Assembly: GCA_029255685.2 (NCBI GenBank) | Contig: CM055311.2 | Location: 58,115,048 to 58,179,047, forward strand | Reading direction: 5' to 3' | Length of the DNA: 64,000 nt | Origin: Silene conica | Lineage: Eukaryota > Streptophyta > Magnoliopsida > Caryophyllales > Caryophyllaceae | Shown: positions 11,950 to 22,900 of the stretch, piece by piece | How positions within the stretch are numbered: the first letter of the stretch is position 1 | Layout: every line of letters starts with the position of its first letter | Notes under the pieces: model-generated | Seen by the model: only the letters and a program-made list of their open reading frames with translations | Database searches by the model: none | Told to the model about the DNA's origin: nothing | Made by a program: the position numbers and the translations under genes

Positions 11950-12240
11950 TTCAGTGAAGCTTGTTTGACCGTGTCGGGTCATGTTTGAGTCGGGACCTCT
12001 AAGTCTGACACGAAGGGTGATTTACATGTTAGGGTAGCTACGGCCGTTGACGCCGTGCCCAAAGTGTTGTCGCCGAGTATTGGTTAATGCCTGACTCGGG
12101 GCCTCTGAACCAATGTGACTTGAGTGTATATAGTCATGCCTGAGTTGGGGTCTCTGATCTAGATGTTGTTGATTGTGTATGCCTGGTCATGCCTGGGTTG
12201 GGGTCTCTGATCTAGTCATTGTAGATTGTGTGTGTCTGGT
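11950..12240 (+). repeat. Hairpin-unit array in LTR D (first part)
   Basis: Units carry the core ATGYYTGAGTYGGGRYCTCTGA flanked by complementary arms. An example is CGTGTC...GACACG around 11970-12013. The array continues after the TRIM pair (13637-13778) and after element A (38538-38590), where the arms TTTAGTT and AACTAAA flank the core. Confidence 0.65.
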
Positions 12241-12794
12241 TGTAACACCCCAAGAGTATGAGAGGAGATTTGTTCCATATCGGTAGAATGTGAGGTTTGT
12301 GATATGTTTATAATAACTTGCACCCACCACTTAGTAACAAGGCCTTGTGCTTTTGGGCTTAAGTGAGGATAAATAATGGGTCCAAAAGCATACCTCCCAT
12401 CTTATCGGGGGTGTGTTACGACCGTGGTGGGTCGGGTTGTTACCAATGGTATCAGAGCGACCCTGCGACCGTGTGGTGAGCCTGTGGTCGGGAGTACCGG
12501 GTCACCCACCTAGCCGGGAGGATTCTGGGCTTGGCTATGGTCAAGTTTGAGGCACAACGAGGACGTTGTGTTCTTTAAGTGGGGGCGTTTGTAACACCCC
12601 AAGAGTATGAGAGGAGATTTGTCCCACATCGGTAGAATGTGAGGCTTGTGATATGTTTATAATAACTCGCACCCACCACTTAGTAACAAGGCCTTGTGCT
12701 TTTGGGCTTAAGTGAGGATAAATAATGGGCCCAAAAGCATACTTCCCATCTTATTGGGGGTGTGTTACGAATGTGGTGGATCGGGTTGTTACCA
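12241..12794 (+). mobile_element. TRIM element 1 (205-bp LTRs)
   Basis: Two direct repeats of 205 bp, 12241-12445 and 12590-12794, start TGTAACACCCCAAGAG and end GGGTTGTTACCA. The left one is followed by a tRNA-iMet PBS, TGGTATCAGAGC (12447-12458), and the right one is preceded by a PPT, AAGTGGGGGCGTT (ending 12589). The internal region is only 144 bp and non-coding. This is a terminal-repeat retrotransposon in miniature. Its left flank is CTGGT; the matching CTGGT lies beyond TRIM 2 at 13637. Confidence 0.85.
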
Positions 12795-12796
12795 AT

Positions 12797-13636
12797 TGTA
12801 ACACCCCGGCCCAAAGTTAGGACCGAAAATGTTAGGCACGGTAGCTCGCCAGACTATGTACTGGCCCCACAGATCAACACGAGTCCTTTCCGGCGCATTT
12901 TGTCCTCACTCATGCGCATCCCGGGAACCTTCCCAGGAGGTCATCCATCCTAAGACTACTCCCAGTCAAGCACGCTTAACTTTGGAGTTCTTTCGCTTGG
13001 ATAACTAGAAAAGAAAGTGCACTTTGTTGATTTGAGTAGTACTTTCAATCCCTTTAAGCACTAGTCATATAAGCCTATCAAAGGACCTCTTCAAAGGGTT
13101 ACCCCACCCGAATATTCTATTCGGTTCATGGAGTATTACACACCCCCACTTGAAGAACGCAACGTCCTCGTTGCGCCTGGCAGCATTCGACCGCAGCGAG
13201 CCAAACCAGGAATCCTCCCCCGCTTGGTTGGTGACCCGGGTACTCCAGACCACAGGCTCACCAGACGGTCGCAAGGTTGCTCTAATACCATTTGTAACAC
13301 CCCGACCCAAATCTAGACCGGAAATGTTAGGCACGGTAGCTCGCCAGACTATGTACTGGCCCCACAGACCAACACGAGTCCTTTCCGGCGCATTTTGTTC
13401 TCACTCATGCGCATCCCGGGAACCTTCCCAAGAGGTCACCCATCCTAAGACTACTCCAAGTCAAGCACGCTTAACTTTAGATTTTTTTCGCTTGAATAAC
13501 CAGAAAAGAAAGTGCACTTTGTTGATATGAGTAGTACTTTCAATCCCTTTAAGCACTAGTCATATAAGCCTATCAAAGGACCTCTTCAAGGGGTTACCCC
13601 ACCCGAATATCCTATTCGGTTCAATGGAGTATTACA
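12797..13636 (-). mobile_element. TRIM element 2 (344-bp LTRs), minus strand
   Basis: Two 344-bp direct repeats at 12797-13140 and 13293-13636. On the plus strand they start TGTAACACCCCG and end GGAGTATTACA. The minus-strand PPT is read from CACCCCCACTT at 13141 and the minus-strand PBS from GCTCTAATACCA at 13279-13290 (iMet type, one mismatch). The 152-bp internal region is homologous to that of TRIM 1 (GAGCCTGTGGTC, AACGAGGACGTTG), although the LTRs are unlike. Only two bases (AT) separate it from TRIM 1. Confidence 0.85.
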
Positions 13637-13996
13637 CTGGTCTTGCCTGAGTTGGGGGTCTGACTTAGATGTTGCAGATTGATTGTGTCTAGTCTTGCCT
13701 GAGTTGAGGTTTGACTTAGATGCTGCAGATTGAGTGTGTCTAGCCTTGCCTGAGTTGGGGTATTGTTCTAGATGTTGCTGTAACATCCTGTATTTTCGTA
13801 AAAGAATATTTTAATATTTTAAAATATCTTTCGGAATATAATTTTATTTTAATAATATTTCTTAAGTTTTATTTTAAGAATTCCCGTTAAGTTCCGTCTT
13901 AAGACTTCTTTTATCTTAAGATGTTTGGTTCACTTGACATTCCCGTCTTAGGGTTTCCGTATCACTTAATTAAGGAAACCCGACTCATAAAATAAA

Positions 13997-14358
13997 GGAT
14001 TAATTGATAAGAATACTCTGAACTATGGGTGTCCTGCTCAAAATACTCCAAACTTTATTTTAACTACCAATATAACCAACTAATGCTCTCATTTGCTTTG
14101 AATAGAATTTGTTGTTTTGTTAACTTGTTGTAGCATGTTTTAATGATGTGATTATGTGAATAGATTAACATAAAAGTAAAAAGAGAAAGACGGGTTAAAG
14201 AAAGGTTAGAAATTTGTTCAATTACTTAGCATGTAGTAGGTCATATATTATAATAAAAGCGAATGAGAGCATTAGTTGGTTATAGTTTTAGTTCAAATAA
14301 AGTTTGGAGTATTTTGAGCAGGACACCCATAGTTCAGAGTATTTTTATAAATTAATCC
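13997..14358. mobile_element. MULE-type MITE (362 bp) in 5' LTR of A
   Basis: Begins GGATTAATTGATAAGAATAC and ends in the inverted equivalent. The TIRs are about 100 bp (13997-14100 and 14258-14358) and nearly identical, leaving a short AT-rich centre. The 9-bp duplication TAAAATAAA lies at 13988-13996 and 14359-14367. The 3' LTR of A has the empty site (CATAAAATAAAATGAC near 32793), which proves insertion after A integrated. No coding capacity. Confidence 0.92.
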
Positions 14359-16264
14359 TAAAATAAAAGGACAACTTATCATTTTCTTCTTACGACATAT
14401 CATTTTCTCACAAACTCAAGTTACAGTAAACCCAAAACCTCCATTTTCTCTCTTCAAAAGCTTCTTAACAGATCATCTAAAGGCTTATTTCAACTCGAAT
14501 CAAGTTAATGTTTACATATTCAGATTCCTCTCGCAATTTCCGTTCTTTCTATCACTTTTGTTTTCAATTCTCAACCTTTCATTTTCGGGCTGTTTTTGCC
14601 CTAAATCGTTTCAGGCTTCTAATACGCATTTTTATGTTCTTAGGAGTTGGCTTGGACGACCCCGAGGTTGATTCTTACATTGTAGAGCAAGAAATCGGAG
14701 CATAAGACGCTTGAGGTGACGATAATGAGCAACTCGACCTTGTCTTTAAGTAACTTGACATTTATGGTTTTATGAATGTTTATGTGGTTTTGATGGTGAA
14801 TATGGGATGTATAATTTGTGGGTAAGGTATAGGGTGAAGGATTAGTAATAATTGTTATATGTGTGGTCATTTTTCTGAAATGCGAGGTGATACGTACTAC
14901 TTTCATGTGTATTCTTCTAGCTACTGCATTCTAGTATTAATGAAGTGCTGCTACTGTTTCTGTCTATTACTCCCATCTCCATTCTTAGTCACTGCAAGTC
15001 TAGTTTTATGCTGTTGCGTAATATCTTTACCTCACTGTGTGTCTGTTATTATTGTTGTACCACTAGTCTGCTATATCAGACCATCTCACTAACTGATCAC
15101 TACTTACTTCTACCCATTACAACTGCCACTCTATTACTCTTAACTGATATTGCCCCTACTTTAATTTGTTACTACTACTTACCACTACATTATCGTTGCT
15201 ACTGCACCTATGCACACCCAAATGCACTACCCACCATTACACGCACTAATGATGTCCACTGTTATTCTGTTACTACACCATGTCATTTCTGCTACTGCAT
15301 TATACCTATTACTGGCCTGTACGACTTCTATCTGCACACGACTACCCCTGTCTACACCTACTATTACTGTCTACATGCGCATCTGTACTGCCTACTGTTT
15401 ATGTACTGCTTTCTCCCCCCATTCCTGCTATTACTGCTGCAGTACTTCCTGCACCGTGCTATTACTGATGATGTACCCCTGCACACCGTGCTATTGTTCC
15501 TGCACTCACCTTGCTATGTCTGCCCTTGCCTCTGGTCTGTGCAGGCCATACCAGCTACTACACTAGCTTATTACTACTACATTCTACACTCGGTTTTCTT
15601 ACTCTCCTGGTCTGGTCGTTTTACTACTGTGTGCATCTGTTGATGTGTGTTATTGCTATCCATTTATTGCTGCTACACTACTGCACACTACCAGTCGGTT
15701 TCTGCACATTGCTAGTCTGTTTCTGCACCACTGTTAGTCTGTTATGCTGCTGTGCGTGGGTTGTTGCGTCCTCCCTTGTTAGCCTAGTCGTGTTAAGCGG
15801 TACGCATGGAGCATGGGCTGGTAATGGGTGGGTAATTAGCGAGTACCATGGTACGAGTGGGTTGTTGTAGGCGTAGAATATAAGTACGTATTTGGGATAA
15901 TTAGATATGGGGTACCATTATATTGATTGTTAACCTCCTACTTAGTTGTTAAGTTTATAGTAGAAAATATTCATGTTAAGTTCATTAGATGCATTCGCTT
16001 AGTTGGTTAGTTAAATGGTAGAGATTTCACATTTAATTATATTAGGAGTGGTACCATTTAACTAGTTAAGATACTTATGAAATCGTAATTTAGTAACAAA
16101 GGTGACTGGAAGTAGCACCTAACAATTTAACATATACTAGATGATTATTTAGTTCCTTTAAATAGATGTCGTAAGAGGCTAGAGAACTTAATTGAAATGG
16201 GACATTCTCATATACGTATATGGTATAGTAATCATAAAATAGCTTAGTAAATAAGGTTAGACTT

Positions 16265-16790
16265 GGATGTGGATAATGTGAATGCGTATTGGAAATATGT
16301 CTGAGTCGGGACCTCTAGAGTACAATACGTATCCTTGTATGTTGCGTATCGAACTATGTCTGAGTCGGGACCTCTAGTTGGATACGTGTGTGTTTATGGC
16401 GTGGCGGACATGTCTGAGTCGGGACCTCTGGACCGTTACGTGTATGGATGATATTGTGCGAGATGTCTGAGTCGGGACCTCTCTCCCTCTGTGAGTTTGT
16501 TTGACCGTGGTGAGTCAGGTCTGAGTCGGGATTCTGATTCACTACGAAGAGTAATGGTTATGGCCGAGTCGGGTCATTGAACAATTATTAGCTAATCGGT
16601 ATACATTCGTGCCTGAGTCAGGGTTCACGAATGAATGCTACCTGACCTTGTGTACCAAGTTTACCTAAGTCGGGGTGTGGCTTGGGCACTGTTGATTGTG
16701 TTTAGTTCTTTCCTGAGTCGACGTTAGTTCTAGATACTGCTGTTTGCATTTGCTTGCCTGAGTTGGGGTACAGTGTCAGATGTTGGTGAA
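16265..16790 (+). repeat. Hairpin-unit array in 5' LTR of A
   Basis: About nine units with core ATGTCTGAGTCGGGACCTCT, each inside its own complementary arms. Examples are GCGTATT/AATACGT near 16285, GCGTATC/GATACGT near 16345, GTGAGTCAG/CTGATTCAC near 16510 and ATTCGTG/CACGAAT near 16606. The counterpart in the 3' LTR is 37325-37860. Confidence 0.75.
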
Positions 16791-17589
16791 TAACTGTTTA
16801 TTTAAGAGTATTGTCTATCATTTGAGTTATTGGTCGTCTAAGGCATTGGACGTCTCTTATTCTGAGTTCGTGTAAAACCCCTCGCGAAAGCGGAAACGTA
16901 AAACACACAAAGTACTAAAAATGCAGCGGAATTTAAACTTTTTAAACATAACATCATGCGAGGTGAATTAAAACTGAAACTGGAAACTGAAACAGATATA
17001 AACAAAATAGATAAGTATAACATCTCTAAGTACGGAAACCAAATATATACAAAGCCTGGGATGGAACATCCCTACAGGCACCAAAACATGAACTGTATCA
17101 AAAACTAAGAGTCTAGCTAATCGGTGAAGTGTAAGTCATATGATGAAAGGATCATCACTCGCTAGCTCTCAAGTGAACCCCGTCCAACCTGCATGTACCT
17201 ACATACATGAAAACATGTACGCCACAATCAGTGGGGAGTGACTAGAGTTCTCCTAGCCACCTTTTGTAACGACACGTAACAAGCAATACAAACAGAACAC
17301 TCCAACATATATAAACATGTGAAGTATAACAATGTCTCGATAACTAATCATCAACTATCATGCAATCACTAATGCACGGCTCTCAACCAACTTCATAAAC
17401 CATTTGGAAGGAGAGCCAGTTTCCCTACTGGTTACCCAGTCGGGGGGTCTTTCAGTCCAACTATTTATGAAACCGATCAAAGAGTCATCCAATGCCTTGG
17501 ATGAACAACAACAAGTCAAAATACCCATATCATCAATATCAAAATCTATATCTGACACTGTACCAACTCAAGGCAAGCAAATGTAAAAC

Positions 17590-18165
17590 AGCAAGTATAA
17601 GGTTCAGCGGTCAACTTAAGACATAACCTGAATACTAACACACTTTCACAATCAAGGACTCAGAGGCCAACTTAAGGCATAGACCAGGATATCAGTAAAC
17701 ACTAGCAATGGGTCCAGAGGTGAACTTAACACATATCCCACTACTAAACAATGTCGGGTCCAGAGGTGAACTTAACACATATCCCAACATACAATTCAAG
17801 TAAAGGGTCCAGAGGTGAACTTAACACATATCCCTAAACATCCACAAGCAAAGGGTCCAGAGGTGAACTTAACACATATCCCAATGCTACAAACAAGTAT
17901 TGGGTCCAGAGGTGAACTTAACACATATCCCAATACACAGCTATCGCACACCGGGTCCAGAGGTGAACTTAACACATATCCCGTGTACGACAACCGATCA
18001 CGTGTCAGGTCCAGAAGTGAACTTAACACATATCCTGACACGCCACAAGCAAAACACGTAATGGGTCCAGAGGTGAACTTAACACATATCCCATCACGCG
18101 ACATACAACTCACATGTTAAGCTCAGAGGCCAGCTTAAGGCATACCTTAACACGCATCAACCAAT
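17590..18165 (-). repeat. Hairpin-unit array in 3' LTR of B, 8 near-identical cores
   Basis: Eight copies of a 30-bp unit, with cores GAGGTGAACTTAACACATAT between GGGTCCA and CCC, spaced 47-57 bp from about 17710 to 18092, plus three degenerate units around them. Bases beside the core differ between units but pair within each: GTATTGGG/CCCAATAC (17898-17942) and CGTGTCAGG/CCTGACACG (17999-18042). The same array recurs in the other LTR at 25190-25765. Confidence 0.85.
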
Positions 18166-18449
18166 AACATCCAAAGATAGAAACTAACCTATAGTTCTAA
18201 CTTCCTAAACCACTAAACAACACTTAATTGATCCCGGGAACTAAGACGAGGGAGAGCCGGTTTCTCTTTCGGTTACCCGACCGGGGGGTCTCTATCCTCA
18301 CTCCATTCCCGAACCCAATATAGTGCCGCCCATCCTCCGGGGACCTCAAACACATATCAAAGGTACGAAGAACGAGTTTCAATCAAAACCGATAAACCGT
18401 TTAAAAGTTACGGACTAATTACGAATTCAAAGTGAAAATAATCATCAGG

Positions 18450-18840
18450 GATCCCCAACCGGTCGGCAGGCAGCCGGCCTACCGGCTGGACACTCCTCCC
18501 CTATTTCTATCCAAAACAATGAACCAAAGGTCAAAGGGTTCCCAGCTGGTCGGCAGGCGGCCGGTCCACCGGCTGGGGAACCAAGTCTCCTCTAATTACG
18601 AAATACGCAAATTTTGCCAAAGAGGCTCCCAACCGGTTGGCAGGCGGCCGGTCTACCGGCTGGGGAACCTACTCTTACATACAACTCTACGAAAATTCTC
18701 AAAAGAGGCTACCAGCCGGTTGGCAGGCAGCCGGCCTACCGGCTGGCAACCTAAAACCTATTTTTTTCCAAACTCACAAAAACCACAAGAGACACTCGCA
18801 GCCGGTCGACCGGCGGCCGGTCGGTCGACCGGCTCAGAGA
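18450..18840 (-). repeat. Five GC-rich palindromic cassettes in 3' LTR of B
   Basis: Near 18458, 18541, 18630, 18712 and 18798 there are cassettes of the type CCGGTYGGCAGGCRGCCGG followed by CYACCGGCTGG, separated by AT-rich spacers of 40-60 bp. The last is the most symmetrical: GGTCGACCGGCGGCCGGTCG then GTCGACC. The copy in the other LTR is 26050-26438. Confidence 0.8.
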
Positions 18841-19979
18841 GCCTGAGCACAAATTCGCATTTTCCAGCAACAACCAATTTTGACCAAAACGATTCTAACC
18901 CTCGATAATCACTAACAGCATACAAACCCCAGCATATATATACATCGAATACACTAATTACAATCATCAAATTCCACAAACAAGCCTCAATAAGATAATC
19001 TCTTGTATCCGTCGCAAAACATAAATTTCTGAAAATGAAATACTAGGCATGTGAAACATCATCTAAGCACATAAACAACATACACACGTATTCCTAGCAT
19101 GATTTCTAACTCAATGAACATAAACCATGAGAAAAATCAGAAACTTAAACATCTTAAACATGTAAATTGCTAATATTTACAATAAGGCCGAGTTTCTCAT
19201 TATTGTCACCTTAAATGCAATCCCGCTCAAAGCTCCTCCTCTACTATGAAGCTATCCACGTCCGGGTCTTCTAAGCCCACACCTACATCACGAAAAACGA
19301 GTTTAAAGGACTGAAATACGGATTCCACAAAAACAGCCCTATTTTCAAAGTGAAGGAAATGAAAAACGGAAGTGATAGATGGCTTGCAAATTCGATGAGG
19401 ATTCCGAAAATGTATTTATTACCTTGATTCGGTGAACGGATGATGGAGAAAAATGGAAAAGAAGATGAATATTTATGGAGGTTTTGAGAAATGAAGTTTA
19501 CTGTATTATTGTTTTTGAGGTTGAAGAGATGTCGACATACTTGGGGTTTAAGGGTTTATAATTTTCCTTTCCGATTAAATGAAAACGGGTCGGAATGAAC
19601 GGGTTTTAAGTTGAGAATTCAAGTTGCCAAGTTTGTATTCGTCTTAAGGACTTAAGGTTCTTAAGACGGATCTTACTATTATTAAAATACTTTCCCAATA
19701 AATTTTTAAAATATTATTTTATTACTTAAAATAATTAAAACCCTTCAAATATATTTTATGAAAATACGGGATGTTACAATCACCCCAACTTCAAAAAGTT
19801 TCGTCCTCGAAACTCGAACGAAGATAAATTCTAACTAACTTTGCCTCAATCGAAAAGAGAAGGATGCGCAGCACGCATCGATGCCTCGGTCTCCCACGTC
19901 TGCTCCTCAACATCACCGCAACGCCAAAGGATCTTCACTAAAGGCACCACCTTGCTCCTAAGCTTCCTGTCCTGACGGT

Positions 19980-22900
19980 CTAGAGAATCTTCACGGGACG
20001 CTCCTCGAAAGCAAGACTTGGCTCTAAGTTCTCGATCTCTCTAGGAAGAACATGACTCGGATCACTAACATACTTACGGAGCTGAGAAACATAAAAGACA
20101 CTATGAACCTTGCCCAAACTAGGAGGCAAGTCCAAACGGTAAGCAGCAGCACCAATCCTCTTCACGATCTCAAATGGCCCAATATACTTAGGGCTCAACT
20201 TGCCCTTAACTCCAAACCTCTTAACGCCCTTCATTGGTGAAACTCTCAAGAAGACTCTGTCACCCACCTCAAACTCGAGAGGTCTACGGCGAACATCAGC
20301 ATAGGATTTCTGCCGATCCTGTGCGGCCTTCATCCTACCTTTGATAAGCTGAACCTGGTCAATCGTAATAGCTAACTGGTCCGGTCCTAGGTCGTGCACG
20401 TCACTCGCCTGATCCCAACAGATCGGACTACGACACTTCCTACCATAGAGCGCCTCATACGGAGCCATACCAATAGATGAATGGTAACTGTTGTTGTAGG
20501 AAAACTCAACTAACGGTAGACACTGCTCCCAAGAACTCTGGAAATCAAGTGCACAAGCACGGAGCAAGTCCTCTAATGTCTGAATAGTCCTCTCGGACTG
20601 ACCATCGGTCGCGGCATGAAATGCGGTACTCATCAGCAAACGGCTACCCATAGCCTCCTGTAGAGCCTTCCAAAATCTGGAACAGAAACGAGGATCACGA
20701 TCAGAAATGATCTCTCTCGGGACACCATGGTAACGGACTATCTCTGCAATATAAGCCCTGGCTAAACGGTCCATATCCCATGTCTCACGAATAGGCACAA
20801 ATCTGGCACACTTGGTTAACCTATCAACCACAACCCAAATCGCATCCTTGCCTCCTACTGTCTTAGGCAATGCAGTCACGAAGTCCATCGATATGCACTC
20901 CCACTTCCACTGAGGAACATGGAGCGGCTGTAACAAACCACCTGGCCTCCTATGCTCTATCTTGACTTATTGACAAGTCAAGCACCTACTCACGTAATCC
21001 AATATGTCTTTCTTCATCCCGGGCCACCAAAATATTAGTCTCAAGTCCTTGTGCATCTTCTCGCCGCCCGGATGAACTGAATACGGTGTCAAGTGAGCCT
21101 CATCAAGAACCCTCTTCCTCAAATCTGGCACATCTGGAACATACATCCGACATCGGAATCTAAGGAAACCATCAGCATCAATCACTAAATCGGGAGCAAC
21201 ACCACTCGAAATCTTAGCCTCGAACCTCCGGAAAGCAGCATCTGTAGGCAAACTCTGGCGAATCTCCCAATACAATGTCGGCTCGGCAGTCATAGCAGAT
21301 AACCAATCAAAACCACTACCAACCATCTCTAATCTCAACTTCCGGAACTCGGAACACAACCCATCGGGCAATACACGCATAACACTCATCGAATGAGAAG
21401 TCTTGCGGCTAAGTGCATCAGCAACCACATTGGCCTTTCCCTCATGATACAATAACTCAATGTCGTAATCCTTAACCAACTCTAGCCAACGACGCTGTCG
21501 CATATTGAGGTCTTTCTGTGTGAAAATGTACTTAAGACTCTTGTGATCCGTGAAAATGCGACAATGAGATCCAATCAAGTAATGACGCCACATCTTCAAG
21601 GCATGAACAACTGCAGCTAACTCAAGATCATGCGTCGGATAGTTCACCTCGTGAACTCGCAACTGTCTAGATGAGTAAGCTATCACCTTACCACTCTGCA
21701 TCAACACACATCCAAGCCCTAACATCGAAGCATCGCAGTAAACATCAAAGTCAACCCCGATCTCTGGCAAAGCAAGTATAGGAGCGGAAGTCAACCTAGT
21801 CTTCAATTCCTGGAAAGAGCTCTCACACTTGTCGGTCCAAACAAATTTAGCTTCCTTCTTCAACAACTGAGTCATCGGACGAGCTAATCTAGAGAAATCC
21901 TCAACAAATCGACGGTAGTAACCCGCTAAACTAAGGAAACTACGGATCTCTCCCACATCTTTGGGACTCTCCCAATCAACAACAACCTCAATCTTCGCGG
22001 GATCAACCATAACTCCCTCACTAGATATCACATGTCCAAGAAATGCAACCTTAGAAAGCCAAAACTCACACTTAGAGAACTTCGTGAACCACTTCTGTCG
22101 ACGTAAAATCCCAAGTATCAATCGGAGATGCTCGGCATGCTCCTCACCGGTCTTCGAATAAATGAGAATGTCATCAATAAACACTACAACACAAGTGTCA
22201 AGATACTCACTAAATGTGTGGTTCATCTGATCCATAAAGATAGCAGGTGCATTAGTCAACCCAAAAGACATAACTACGAACTCAAAATGCCCATATCTGG
22301 TACGAAAAGCAGTCTTCGCAATATCAGCCTCGCTCACTGGAATCTAATGATAACCCGATCGAAGGTCAATCTTAGAAAACCTAGAAGCACCTCTCAACTG
22401 ATCAAACAAATCATCTATCCTAGGCAAAGGATATCGGTTCTTCACAGTCACTCTGTTCAGCTCTCTATAATCAATGCAAAGTCTCATGGAACCATCTTTC
22501 TTCTTAACAAATAAAACTGGAGCACCCCACGGAGAAGCACTCGGTCTAATGAATCCTTTCTCGATCATCTCTTCCAAATGTTGCTTCAATTCTTTCAACT
22601 CGGGTGGAGCCATACGGTAGAGAGCCTTAGATATCGGTCCGGTACCTGGAATAAGCTCAATAGTGAACTCAACGTCTCTCTCTAGAGGTATCCCTGGCAA
22701 GTCGTCGGGGAAAACATCAGGAAACTCTCGAACGATCGCTACATCCTCAAGCTTCGGTAACGATGGCTTAGCAGTTGAAATAACACACAAGAAGGCTTGG
22801 CAACCCTTCCTAAGAAGATGAGATGCTTTCATTGAAGAAATAACACGAACACCCTTTTTAGGGCGAGTTCCCCTATAGGAAACACGGACTCCTGAAGAAC

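Larger units (their letters stand above)
16871..19778 (-). repeat. 3' LTR of element B
   Basis: On the plus strand it reads TGTAAAACCCCTCGCGAAAG to GAAAATACGGGATGTTACA. From left to right it contains the conserved GTGGCGTACAT-type block (17187-17265, inverted), a palindromic cassette (17405-17455), the hairpin array (17590-18165), a second cassette (18250-18295) and five GC-rich palindromes (18450-18840). Confidence 0.92.

Noticed and set aside
14945-15643. 232-codon open frame with hydrophobic, Cys/Tyr/Leu-rich product
   Set aside because: All forward frames are open because the DNA is stop-poor and pyrimidine-rich. The homologous stretch in the 3' LTR does not preserve the frame.
17710-18092. 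Regular 30-bp repeats with spacers of about 20 bp, resembling a CRISPR array
   Set aside because: It lies in a plant LTR and is duplicated in the partner LTR. The spacers pair with each other across the repeat, and no cas genes exist. It is the hairpin array.
17815-18120. Frames on both strands with periodic GELNTYP or YVLSSPLDP text
   Set aside because: Artefact of the LTR hairpin array; the same frames recur in the second LTR of B.
18432-18908. 158-codon frame with repeated VGRRPVYRLG-like text
   Set aside because: Produced by translating the GC-rich palindromic cassettes; similar text appears on both strands and in several frames.
16871-19778. Solo LTR or separate element at the left copy of the B LTR
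   Set aside because: The partner LTR at 24449-27378, the internal PBS and PPT, and the 5-bp TSD across 16866-27383 show that it belongs to one complete element.
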